Below are positions 9,161 to 17,445 of a stretch of DNA of 57,048 nt, one piece after another; positions within the stretch are counted from its first letter, which is position 1, and each line of letters starts with the position of its first letter. The notes beneath the pieces were generated by a model. The model had not been told where the DNA came from. It did no database searches and saw nothing but the letters and a program-made list of their open reading frames with translations. Source of the stretch: 66-474 sp036278635. Lineage in GTDB: Bacteria > Pseudomonadota > Gammaproteobacteria > Xanthomonadales > Rhodanobacteraceae. The DNA lies in assembly GCA_036278635.1 (NCBI GenBank), contig DASUKQ010000094.1:1-57048 (forward strand), read 5' to 3'. Made by a program: the position numbers and the translations under genes.

Positions 9161-9703
9161 ATGCAATGTATCCAGCATCCGCACCGACATTGCCGCATCC
9201 ACTGCGCGCTCATCGCACTGCTGGCGCTGGCGACATTGCCGACCGCAGCAACTGCCGCGTGCACCACAAAAGACGGTGGCGTGTCGCCGATGCAGGCTTA
9301 CGCCGGCAACTACCTGAACGACAAGAACCTGCTGGCCGCGCCCGCAGTGGCCGCACGCCTGAAAAGCCTGCCCGTGCCGGTGCGCCAACACTTCGAACGC
9401 AATCTCGACGTCGCCGGTCAGATCGACCTCGTGGGCTGCCACCTCGTGGTGGCCGGCAATGCGCAGCACAAGGGCGGCGAGGAAAACGCGATCGTGGACG
9501 TCAACCTTTATTCGGGTGCGGTCACCTTCGCTATCCACAGCCGTGGCCGTACCGACATCTGGCTCGACCAGGATCCCACCGCGCTCACGTCCCCGCCTTA
9601 TGCCGCGGTGCCGGGCGCGGTGAAGCAATGGGCGGTGCTGGCCGACTTGGGTTTCCCGTACCAGAAGCCGGCGAGCGTGCAGGTGCACCCGCCGCAGCGT
9701 TGA
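9161..9703 (+). CDS. secreted protein of unknown function
   Basis: A 180-residue exported protein. The ATG at 9161 gives a signal peptide (CALIALLALATLPTAATA) directly after the previous gene (16 bp); the longer open frame would run back through that gene and is rejected. Two cysteines in the mature part (AACTTKDGG and LVGCHLVV) may form a disulfide. The central segment resembles a beta-rich domain (AIVDVNLYSGAVTFAIHS). In size and cysteine pattern it parallels the preceding product, so they could be paralogues or partners, but sequence similarity is not obvious. Confidence 0.62.
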   Translation: MQCIQHPHRHCRIHCALIALLALATLPTAATAACTTKDGGVSPMQAYAGNYLNDKNLLAAPAVAARLKSLPVPVRQHFERNLDVAGQIDLVGCHLVVAGNAQHKGGEENAIVDVNLYSGAVTFAIHSRGRTDIWLDQDPTALTSPPYAAVPGAVKQWAVLADLGFPYQKPASVQVHPPQR

Positions 9704-9742
9704 TCGCCCGTTCCACATCCGTTACCGACAGGAGACACGACC

Positions 9743-10546
9743 ATGCGAGGCAAGATCATCCAGTACAACGGCGCCGACGGCAGCGGCACGATCGTGGCGG
9801 ACGGCAAGCAGTACCCGTTCGTGCTCGCCGTCTGGCGCGGCGACAGCGCGCCGACGGTCAACAAGACCGTCGAAATCACATTCGACGGGAACACGATCAG
9901 CGCGATCAGCGCGGTCGGCGACGACGTGCTGCTCAAGGAGAAGGCCGCGGAATTTGGTGGCAAGGTCGGCGCGTCGTGGAACAAACTGCGCGCATCGATC
10001 CCGGCTTCCGGCGGAGCCACTGCCGCCGCGGGCGCTGCGCCGGCCGCCGACGCGGCGACCCGCACGGCGACGAACGATACGCCGCCCGGCAACGCCTTCA
10101 CGCTCAACACGATCCTCGAACGCTACGGCAAACTAATGCTGGGCGCCTGGGTTTTGTTCCTGCTCGGCACCCTGGCGTTCAACGCTGTTTCGATGTCGAT
10201 GATGGGCGCCAGCATGGGCAAATCGATGTTCGACATCGCCAGCCTGATGAGCCAGATGGGCGCCGACGGTGGCGGCATGGTCAAGGTCCTGCTGCTGCTC
10301 GGCTATGCAAGCATTGCCCTGCCCCTGATCTGGCGCGACCGCCGCGCATGGTCGGCGCTGGTCATCCCGTTGCTCGCCGTGCTGTGGGCCGTTTTCTCCA
10401 CGATGCATACGCTCGATTCCATCGGGGGCCGATTCGGCGGAGAGATGGCCGACCTGTTCAACCTCGGATTCGGTTTCTATCTTTCGCTGGCGGCTGCGAT
10501 CGTGCTGGCAGTGCTCGGCATCAAGCGCAGCTTGAGCGCCGCGTAG
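9743..10546 (+). CDS. cold-shock-like domain fused to a three-helix membrane domain
   Basis: A 267-residue protein. Residues 1-60 look like a shortened cold-shock (OB-fold) domain: MRGKIIQYNGADGSGTIV, then KQYPFVLAVWRG and a VEITFDGNTI strand. An Ala-rich linker (about 90-120) leads to membrane helices at roughly 130-148, 182-200 and 206-226, with a further one at the C terminus. Fusions of CSD-like domains to membrane segments (DUF1294-type and others) are known, but this membrane part is not DUF1294 as far as I can tell. The ribosome-binding site is AGGAGA. The domain would face the cytoplasm; a role in nucleic-acid binding is speculation. Confidence 0.65.
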   Translation: MRGKIIQYNGADGSGTIVADGKQYPFVLAVWRGDSAPTVNKTVEITFDGNTISAISAVGDDVLLKEKAAEFGGKVGASWNKLRASIPASGGATAAAGAAPAADAATRTATNDTPPGNAFTLNTILERYGKLMLGAWVLFLLGTLAFNAVSMSMMGASMGKSMFDIASLMSQMGADGGGMVKVLLLLGYASIALPLIWRDRRAWSALVIPLLAVLWAVFSTMHTLDSIGGRFGGEMADLFNLGFGFYLSLAAAIVLAVLGIKRSLSAA

Positions 10547-10606
10547 CGACACGCGTGCAGCTTTCACACATATCGAACCCCGCTGTTCCGCAACCGGAGA
10601 ACCATC

Positions 10607-10885
10607 ATGAATATCCGAACGCGACTGCTCGCACCCCTTCTCGCCACCCTTCTGCTGGCCGCCTGCGGTGGCGGTGTCAGCGGTACCTGGGAAGGCGGCA
10701 TGGGTTCGATCAAGTTCGAATCGGGCAAGGCCGGGGTCAGCCTGTTGGGCATGACCCGGGAAATGAAATACAGCAGCGACGGCGACAAGATCGTCCTGCA
10801 TTCCTCGGAAGGCGACCTGGTGTTGACGCGCAATGACGACGGCTCGATCAGTACGCCCTGGGGCAGGATGAAGAAAGCCGACTGA
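10607..10885 (+). CDS. small lipoprotein
   Basis: A 92-residue protein with a type II signal and lipobox LLAAC (Cys about 20). The mature part starts GGGVSGTWEGG and reads as a small beta-barrel or sandwich (IKFESGKAGVSL, KIVLHSSEGDLVLTRN). Shine-Dalgarno GGAGA precedes the ATG. Member of the lipoprotein-rich cluster; function unknown. Confidence 0.68.
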   Translation: MNIRTRLLAPLLATLLLAACGGGVSGTWEGGMGSIKFESGKAGVSLLGMTREMKYSSDGDKIVLHSSEGDLVLTRNDDGSISTPWGRMKKAD

Positions 10886-11018
10886 AAACCGGGATCAGGA
10901 TCCACTTCCCTGCAGCAACGGGAAACCGAACGCACCAACCTCCGATTGCCAACAAACCGCGGCGCAGTCTGTGCGCAGCAAGTGCACGCCCACCCCGGTT
11001 TAGCCAGGAGTTTTCGCC

Positions 11019-12017
11019 ATGAAATCGTTCACGACGTCCATAACCTCGAGCCTGCTGCTCGCGACCGCGCTGCTGGCCGGCTGCGGCTCCGATTCGGGCA
11101 AGACACCCGCCTCATCCGTGGAAGCCACCAAGGCCGCGGCAGCCACCCTGCCCGCGACGGCGTCCACCACCGAAGTCGCGGCGCACATGCGCGGCAACGT
11201 GCATTGTCCCGCGGATCTTCCGCCCGCAGCCCAGGGCACGCCGGTCGACGACGTGGTCGGCGTGCGTCCAGGCCTCACTTACGAGCAGGCTGCCAACGCG
11301 GTGATGTGCAGCAATCCGCTGCTGGTGGTCACGCCGGATACCGGCCGCGGCTTCGACATCAACACTTATGGCCAGACCATCCGCCAGGGTTTCAGCGCGC
11401 GCTTCGCGGAAGCACGGGTGCCGAAATCCGGACGGCAGATCATGCAGGAAATGCAGCGCAACGCGATGGACCGCAGCATGAATGCGGTTCGCGAGGACAT
11501 GCAACCCGGACAATCCAAATGGTTCGTCACCACCATGGGCATGCCGGGCCAGGAAATGGTCATCGGCGCGGCGCGCGAAGAATGGTTCGACGAAGGCAAG
11601 AATCCGACCGTCGACAGTGTGGCCAAGTCGCTGATCGACAAATACGGTCCGCCCACGCAACAACAACAGGAAGCCTCCGGTTATCGAACCGGCTACCGCG
11701 GCCTGAGGTGGGCCTACGATCCGCGCGGGCGGCTGATCACCGAAACCTCGCCGTTGTACAACCAGTGCACGGGTGCTGCCGACCCCGACAGCGGCATGAA
11801 CCTGTCGGCCGACTGCGGCGTCGTCGTCTCGGCAAACATCATCCGGCTGGGCAGCAATCCCGCGCTGGCAAGGTATCTGCAGGTCGGCGTGGTCGACGAG
11901 GCCGGCGGCTACAACGCATTGACCGCGACCAAGCACGGATTGCAGGCGATGGACGCGCAACGCCGCGCCAAGCAGGTGCAGGACGCTGCCAAGAACGCGC
12001 AAGCGCCGCAATTGTAA
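11019..12017 (+). CDS. lipoprotein of unknown function
   Basis: A 332-residue protein with lipobox LLAGC (Cys about 22) followed by a Ser/Ala/Thr-rich linker. The folded part from about residue 60 includes VGVRPGLTYEQAANAVMCSNPLL, split here as VGVRPGLTYEQAA and VMCSNPLL, resembling a small structural motif that introduces many secreted proteins of this group. Three further Cys residues are visible. The C-terminal helix (AMDAQRRAKQVQDAAKNA) is charged. AGGAG lies 9 bp before the ATG. The next gene begins 10 bp after the stop, so translation is probably coupled. No recognised enzyme motif. Confidence 0.68.
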   Translation: MKSFTTSITSSLLLATALLAGCGSDSGKTPASSVEATKAAAATLPATASTTEVAAHMRGNVHCPADLPPAAQGTPVDDVVGVRPGLTYEQAANAVMCSNPLLVVTPDTGRGFDINTYGQTIRQGFSARFAEARVPKSGRQIMQEMQRNAMDRSMNAVREDMQPGQSKWFVTTMGMPGQEMVIGAAREEWFDEGKNPTVDSVAKSLIDKYGPPTQQQQEASGYRTGYRGLRWAYDPRGRLITETSPLYNQCTGAADPDSGMNLSADCGVVVSANIIRLGSNPALARYLQVGVVDEAGGYNALTATKHGLQAMDAQRRAKQVQDAAKNAQAPQL

Positions 12018-12027
12018 GGAGACCGTC

Positions 12028-12840
12028 ATGCGCAAGACCCCCATCCGTTCCAACCCATCGACCGACGCGGTCCGCATCGGCGCTGTCGCCCTGACGTTGC
12101 TTGCGCTGCTGCTCGGCGGGTGCGGAAAGTCCTCCGCACCCGCGACTTCGACGACTTCGCCGGATACCACGCCGGCCTCGATCACGGCGGTCAGCGGCGC
12201 ACCACGGACGTCCACGCAACCCTCGCAGGCAGGGGCAGCGCCGGCAACAGCGGCGCCCGCCGCCGAAGGAAGCTTGGCCGCGCGCACCGGCGAGCTGAGC
12301 AATCCCGACAATCCCACCATGGTCTACCTGTATTACGACCTCGCCGGCATCACGCCGCCCGTCGACCAATGGGTCGAGCAGGACCGGCGCGTGCTCTATG
12401 CGAAAGGCGTCGACAAGGCTGCGCAGCGCACCGCGGTCAGGGCCGCGTACGAGGGCGGCCTGGCGGCCGTGCGCGGGGTCGGGGTGATCCATCTGACCAG
12501 CTACGCCCATCTCAGCCAATACGATCCCACCTACGGCGAGTTCACGATCGGCGCGCTGTCGCCCGGCTCGGTCTATACCTTCAAGGCCATGGACCAGACG
12601 GTGTCCCTGAAATTCAACAACGCGCTTGCGGCGCAAACCTGGAGCGTGCCCAAGGACAAGGCCCAGACGATCACCGACAAGTACGGCGACCACCAGCTCA
12701 ACCTGGATACAACGCTGAAGATCGAGCAGGTCCTACCCGATCCCGCGGGCGGCACGATCATTGCCCACGTCGTGTCGTGGAACCTGCGCGACTCCGGGGA
12801 CGGCACCACGATCGCGCGGGTGCAGGTACCCAGGGAATAG
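12028..12840 (+). CDS. lipoprotein of unknown function
   Basis: A 270-residue protein whose N terminus carries a hydrophobic stretch (VALTLLALLLGGC) ending in a lipobox, then a long Thr/Ser/Ala/Pro-rich linker of about 60 residues, suiting a protein that must reach away from the membrane. The folded part (from about 95) includes MVYLYYDLAGITPP and ends in a beta-rich region. Shine-Dalgarno AAGGAG. Last gene of the plus-strand cluster. Confidence 0.67.
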   Translation: MRKTPIRSNPSTDAVRIGAVALTLLALLLGGCGKSSAPATSTTSPDTTPASITAVSGAPRTSTQPSQAGAAPATAAPAAEGSLAARTGELSNPDNPTMVYLYYDLAGITPPVDQWVEQDRRVLYAKGVDKAAQRTAVRAAYEGGLAAVRGVGVIHLTSYAHLSQYDPTYGEFTIGALSPGSVYTFKAMDQTVSLKFNNALAAQTWSVPKDKAQTITDKYGDHQLNLDTTLKIEQVLPDPAGGTIIAHVVSWNLRDSGDGTTIARVQVPRE

Positions 12841-12965
12841 AGCGCCGGTCCTTGCCGAAAGAAGCCGCCACACAGCACCGGCGTGCTCGTTGAGACCTTG
12901 GACCGGCTTCCCTTCAGTTGCCGGATACCGGCATACGCCTGTATGAAGGGCAATCCAAAGTTTGC

Positions 12966-13400
12966 CTAATCATCCTTCCCGTCGTCGGGTGCTTTCGGCT
13001 CGGCGCTTGCCGCTTGAATTGCCCGCGCATCGAGGCGTTCAATGCGCATGATCCGGCAATGATCTCCGCTGGCGATCACGGAATCCCGGGTTGAGCTCAC
13101 CTCGCCTGCCTGGGAAGTCAGGCCAATGACGCCCGTCCTCTGCAATCCCAGACACGGGCCGACCAGCGCCAGTCGATACGCCTGGACCGGGCTGGTCCAG
13201 ACCACCACGTAACCGGGCTGGTTCGAGTCCCAGCTGTACAGCGAGCCGTAGAAGTGAAACCAGGGAACGGTGCCCTCGACGTATTGGGCGTAGTCGATCA
13301 CGTGATGCGCCTTGCCGCCGGACGAATCACGGGCGGGCTGTTGCGCGCAAGCGGCCAGCAAGCCAGCCAACAGCAGCGGAATACATTTGATGATGCGCAT
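12966..13400 (-). CDS. lipoprotein, DUF6491-like
   Basis: A 144-residue lipoprotein: the ATG at 13400 gives MRIIKCIPLLLAGLLAAC with a lipobox, whereas the longer frame upstream is repeat DNA. Mature part contains two or more Cys (GPCLGLQRTG, GDHCRIMRIE), a pattern I associate with small Xanthomonadales DUF6491 lipoproteins that probably hold one disulfide. Convergent with the plus-strand lipoprotein cluster. Function unknown. Confidence 0.68.
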   Translation of the reverse strand: MRIIKCIPLLLAGLLAACAQQPARDSSGGKAHHVIDYAQYVEGTVPWFHFYGSLYSWDSNQPGYVVVWTSPVQAYRLALVGPCLGLQRTGVIGLTSQAGEVSSTRDSVIASGDHCRIMRIERLDARAIQAASAEPKAPDDGKDD

Positions 13401-13467
13401 GGTGACCACCCATGGGGTAGGTGACGAGCCTTCATCATCCTGCCGCCGCAGCTCACGCGCAACCTGC

Positions 13468-13762
13468 GCGCGACCATGGAGCCGTTGGCTCGGGACGGCG
13501 CCTTGGTCGCCTGCACGCAGGCTCCTACTCAAACCCCGCCGTGGCATCCGGCTCTTCGTAGGAGCGCGCCTGCGCGCGAGCGTGGCATCGATCGCCGGCA
13601 AAAGAAGGAGCAGGCGCTACGCGCCGGCCGGCTCCTACGAGAAGCGCGTTTGAGCACCCCCGCAAAAGCGCGCCCTGCACAAGAGCATTCCAGGGCAGAC
13701 GCGTGCGCGCGACGATGCAGCCGTTGGCCCGGGCGGCACTTTGGTCGCCTGCAGGCTCCTAC
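13468..13762. repeat. GTAGGAGC-type repeats inside a 60-bp direct duplication
   Basis: A block of about 60 bp at 13468-13529 (GCCGTTGGCTCGGGACGG through GCAGGCTCCTACT) recurs with several mismatches at about 13705-13762. Between them are inverted GTAGGAGCGCGCCTGCGCGC copies (about 13558-13580) and GGCTCCTACG (about 13630). The right copy runs into the 3' end of the M28 peptidase gene. These are REP-like palindromes with a GTAG head, as seen in Xanthomonads and pseudomonads. Confidence 0.65.
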
Positions 13763-16071
13763 TGCAACAAGGCCGTCAGCTTGTCGAGTTGCGCGCGATA
13801 GTTGTCGAGAACCCTGGCGGTCACCGCGGCGTACTTGTCTGCGCGGTTCCAGTCGCGTGCGTCCAGCGCTTCATGCACCGCCGGAATCACCTTCGGCGCA
13901 TAGCCCGTCAGTTCACCCGGCGCCTGGATCATGTTCCTGTACCAGGGACGCCCCGGCAGGCCTTCGGAATCGAGCAAACGCTGCTCAAGACTGCCCATCA
14001 GTTGATTGATCTGCCGCAACTGTGCCGTCGGGATATCGAGACCCTTTTCGGCGCGAGCGTTGTACGCCTTTTCATAGGCTTGCGCGCTCTCCTTCAACTT
14101 CTTTGCAGCCGCATCGAGTGGTGCGAAATCGATCTTCGGCACGTCCGACAGCCGCTCGGGCGGCGCCACCGGATGCTTCGGATCGGCCGCCAGTTTGTAC
14201 GCCCCGGCGTCGAGCAACTTGTGCTGCGCCTCGGCGGCCTTGCGCGCCTCGTCCGCCTGCTTGTGCATCTGGTCGACGTAGCGATCCAGCGTGCTGCTGA
14301 AATCGCCGAAGCGCATGGGCAACACTTTTGCATCGGCCGTGCGCATCACGATGTGTCCGGCGACTTTCGCCAGCGCGACGCCATATTCGAAAGTCGGATC
14401 ACCGAAACGGATGAAGTGGTCGAACGAGTCGTAGCGGGAATGGTAGACGCCGCCCTGGTCGGCCTCGCCGCCAAATCCGATGTTCAACGTTCCGATGCCG
14501 AGGTGTTCGAGGAACGCGCTGTAGTCGGAACCGGAACCCAGCGGCGAAATCGGGATGTCGCCCCCGTGGGCCGCCAGCTTGGCGGTTTCCTTGAGCGTCG
14601 GCTTGGCGTTCTTTTTGGCAGCCTCCACGTCGATGTACGCGCGCCGGCGTTGTTGCACGCTGGCTTTGGTTTCAGGATCGGTCACGCCGGCTGCAACCTG
14701 GTTGAGGAGATGCTGGTAGGAATGGCTGCCGCCCGCGAACAGCACGCCACGCCCGTTGGTATCGGAGTTGAGATACAGCACCGCCTTGTCCTGGAGTTCC
14801 TTCGCGTGCGCCTCCGCCCACTCGGTCGAGCCGAGCAGACCGGGCTCTTCGCCGTCCCAGCTCGCATACACGATGGTGCGCTTCGGCCGCCAGCCCTGCT
14901 TGTATAGCTGCCCCATGGCCTTGGCTTCGGCCATCAGCGCGACCGTGCCGGCGAGCGGATCGAACGCGCCGAATACCCAGCCGTCGTGATGGTTGCCGCG
15001 GACCACCCATTGTTCGGCATCGCTGGAACCCGGCAGTTTCGCGATGACGTCATAGACGGGTTTGCGGCTCCAGTCGGACTTCACGACCATGTGCACCCTG
15101 GCCGGGCCCGCGCCGACGTGATAGGTGAACGGCAACGCACCGCGCCAGCTTTCGGGCGCCACGGGGCCGCCCATCGCCTTGAGCAACGGCGTCGCGTCGG
15201 CGTAGGAAATCGGCAGCACCGGAATCTCGAGGATGGTCTTGGCCTGGTCGACCGGCACGTGTTTGGCGCCGGGCGTCGACGCATAACCGGGGGTGGTCGG
15301 ATCTCCCGGGTAGAGCTGCATCTTGGCCACCGAGCCGCGCTGCACGCCTTCGGGCGGCCGCGACGCCCCCTTCGGGTATGGGTCGCTGTGGAAATAACCG
15401 TCGTCGCGCGGGTCGGAATAGATCAGGCAGCCGATCGCACCGTGCTGGTGGGCGAGTTCCGGCTTCAGTCCGCGCCAGCCACCGCCATAACGGACGATCA
15501 CGATCTTGCCCTTGACGCTGACGCCAAGCCGCGCGAGTTCCTTGTAATCGTCGGGCATGCCGTAGTTGACGTACACCAGTTCGCCGGTGACATCGCCGTC
15601 CGCGCCATACACGTTGTACGGCGGCAGTGCGCCCGGCAAAGCGGACGTGCGGTCGCCCTTGACCGGCGGCTCGTGCAACGTCGCCTTGAACTTCGTCGGC
15701 GCGACGAGTTCCACCAGCTCGTGCGTCGGCGTCGGATACAACACGTCGAAGGTCTCGATGTGGGCGTCCCAGCCCCACTGCTTGAACTGCGCGAGCAGGA
15801 ATTCGGCATTGGCCTTGTCGTGCGGCGAGCCGACCTGGTTGGGTTTGGACGACAACTGCTCCAGCCAGCCGCGCATGTCGCTTGCGCTCAGCAACGCATC
15901 GAATTGCTTCTCGAGGCTGCGTTGCCGCGCGGCGCCATCGGCGGTGAAGCCGAGCATGCCGCTCCCGGCCGGGGCATCTGGGGGCGGCGTCGCGGCACCC
16001 GCCGCGCACGTCAACGCGAGGCACGCCAACGCCACCCCGAACCTGTGCAGCTTCGACTGATTCATCGCCAA
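13759..16071 (-). CDS. M28 family (glutamate carboxypeptidase II-like) zinc peptidase
   Basis: A 770-residue secreted metallopeptidase (signal peptide FGVALACLALTCAAGAA). A protease-associated (PA) domain precedes or interrupts the catalytic domain (YGMPDDYKELARLGV, KGKIVIVRYGG). Co-catalytic zinc ligands align with human GCPII: His361 (GNHHDGW), Asp371 (FDPLAG), Glu408/Glu409 (DGEEPGLLGS), Asp437 (NSDTNG) and His544 (YHSRYD). A transferrin-receptor-like dimerisation domain fills the C terminus (about 620-770). Expected to remove C-terminal acidic residues from peptides in the periplasm or outside. Its last codons overlap a dispersed repeat. Confidence 0.93.
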   Translation of the reverse strand: MAMNQSKLHRFGVALACLALTCAAGAATPPPDAPAGSGMLGFTADGAARQRSLEKQFDALLSASDMRGWLEQLSSKPNQVGSPHDKANAEFLLAQFKQWGWDAHIETFDVLYPTPTHELVELVAPTKFKATLHEPPVKGDRTSALPGALPPYNVYGADGDVTGELVYVNYGMPDDYKELARLGVSVKGKIVIVRYGGGWRGLKPELAHQHGAIGCLIYSDPRDDGYFHSDPYPKGASRPPEGVQRGSVAKMQLYPGDPTTPGYASTPGAKHVPVDQAKTILEIPVLPISYADATPLLKAMGGPVAPESWRGALPFTYHVGAGPARVHMVVKSDWSRKPVYDVIAKLPGSSDAEQWVVRGNHHDGWVFGAFDPLAGTVALMAEAKAMGQLYKQGWRPKRTIVYASWDGEEPGLLGSTEWAEAHAKELQDKAVLYLNSDTNGRGVLFAGGSHSYQHLLNQVAAGVTDPETKASVQQRRRAYIDVEAAKKNAKPTLKETAKLAAHGGDIPISPLGSGSDYSAFLEHLGIGTLNIGFGGEADQGGVYHSRYDSFDHFIRFGDPTFEYGVALAKVAGHIVMRTADAKVLPMRFGDFSSTLDRYVDQMHKQADEARKAAEAQHKLLDAGAYKLAADPKHPVAPPERLSDVPKIDFAPLDAAAKKLKESAQAYEKAYNARAEKGLDIPTAQLRQINQLMGSLEQRLLDSEGLPGRPWYRNMIQAPGELTGYAPKVIPAVHEALDARDWNRADKYAAVTARVLDNYRAQLDKLTALLQ

Positions 16072-16254
16072 CCCCTCCGGTCAGGACGCGAATGCGCCGC
16101 GCGATCCACGCGCGCATGATTCACGCTGGTCAAAATCCCTCTTTTACGCCGACCCGGCCGGGTTTGCATGGGGCAATCGTCATGGCAACGGGCTGCCCGA
16201 CAGCCGGCCGGCATCGAACGCGGATCCCGGCGCCACTACGGGACGAACCCGCGG

Positions 16255-16749
16255 TCAAGCCGCCGTGCCACCAAGGAACCGACGCGCGCTGAACGCAACG
16301 ATCAAACCGAACAGCAGCATCGCGGCGAGATTCTCGACGAATGTCGCGGCGGTGAAATGGTTGATGCGATGCCAGGCGGAGAAAAACATCACCACGTAAT
16401 TCATCACGAAGAACACCACGACGCCATAGGCCAGCCCGGCCAGGACCGGGCTTGCCGTCAGCCAGCGCATCCGCAAGGCCGCCACCACGAAGATCGCCGC
16501 GATCAGCAACGACATGCCCCACTGCAGCAGCAACCCCAGCCACGCGCTCGCGGCGCCACCCTGCAGCGCGGCCTTGCCCTGGACGCCGCCGGCGATGAAA
16601 CGCAGGATGACCCGCGGGTCGAGCATCGTGATCAACGCCGCCGCCCCCACGTCGATGGTGCCCGCGAGCAGGCCGCCCACGACGATCGCGCCGACGGCAC
16701 GCATCACGGTCGGGGATCTGTTGCGGAGCGCAACGCTGGGAATACTCAT
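16255..16749 (-). CDS. small integral membrane protein
   Basis: A 164-residue protein. The ATG at 16749 follows GAGGTG at proper spacing; the huge open frame to its left on this strand is antisense to the Nudix and K+ channel genes and is rejected. Four membrane helices are visible (GAIVVGGLLAGTIDVGAAAL, split here as GAIVVGGLLAG and TIDVGAAALI; MSLLIAAIFVVAALRM; VLAGLAYGVVVFFVMNYVVM; LAAMLLFGLIVAFS). Some resemblance to the YagU-like membrane family. Divergent from the Nudix gene. Function unknown. Confidence 0.7.
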   Translation of the reverse strand: MSIPSVALRNRSPTVMRAVGAIVVGGLLAGTIDVGAAALITMLDPRVILRFIAGGVQGKAALQGGAASAWLGLLLQWGMSLLIAAIFVVAALRMRWLTASPVLAGLAYGVVVFFVMNYVVMFFSAWHRINHFTAATFVENLAAMLLFGLIVAFSARRFLGGTAA

Positions 16750-16860
16750 TGTGACACCTCGGACCGGGTTGGAAGCCATCGCTGCGCGATTGGACGCGGT
16801 ACTGGCAATTCCATTGCAGCGCGCCCACACTGGCGCGTGATCGATCCGACGCGCCGAAGC

Positions 16861-17328
16861 ATGCCCGGACTCGCGATACGCTGCAACATGGTCTCGGTCG
16901 TCGCCATCCGGGGGGACACCGACCCGCAACAGGTCCTGCTGTTGCGGCGCGCAGCCAAATACCTGAACGGTGCGTGGAGCTACGTCGCCGGACACGTCGA
17001 GCCGGACGAGACAGGCCGGCAGGCCGCGTGCCGGGAGCTGGCCGAGGAAACCGGGTTGGTGCCGCAGCGCCTCTATGCCACCAGCTTCTGCGAGCAGTTC
17101 TATTCCGCGGCCGACGACTGCATCGAAGTCGTGCCCGCCTTCGTCGCGATGGTCGCCGCGGATGCCGTGGTGCATCTCAACGGGGAGCATTCCGCATTCC
17201 GCTGGCTCCCGTTCGACGCGGCGATGGCGGAACTGCCGTTCGGCAGCCAGCGCGACTTGTTCGCGTACGTGCGACGTGAATTCGTCGATCGACCGCCCTG
17301 CGAATTCCTGCGTATCGCCATGCGGTGA
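16861..17328 (+). CDS. Nudix hydrolase
   Basis: A 155-residue Nudix protein that should hydrolyse a nucleoside diphosphate linked to another moiety. The complete Nudix box spans residues 44-66: GHVEPDE, then CRELAEETGL, matching GX5EX7REUXEEXGU. N-terminal strand VSVVAIRG and QQVLLLRRA fit the fold. The ATG at 16861 is chosen because the open frame upstream lies antisense to the membrane protein gene; the ATG nine codons on is an alternative, and neither has a good Shine-Dalgarno. Substrate not predictable. Confidence 0.88.
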   Translation: MPGLAIRCNMVSVVAIRGDTDPQQVLLLRRAAKYLNGAWSYVAGHVEPDETGRQAACRELAEETGLVPQRLYATSFCEQFYSAADDCIEVVPAFVAMVAADAVVHLNGEHSAFRWLPFDAAMAELPFGSQRDLFAYVRREFVDRPPCEFLRIAMR

Positions 17329-17445
17329 TTCGACATGCGGTGATTCGACGCGCGCCACGCCACTTGCTATCGTGCGCAGCACCCTCCGGCACCATCCGGC
17401 ACCCCGTACCGCCGCTCCCGATCCCAGCGCCGACCACCCGCCAAG

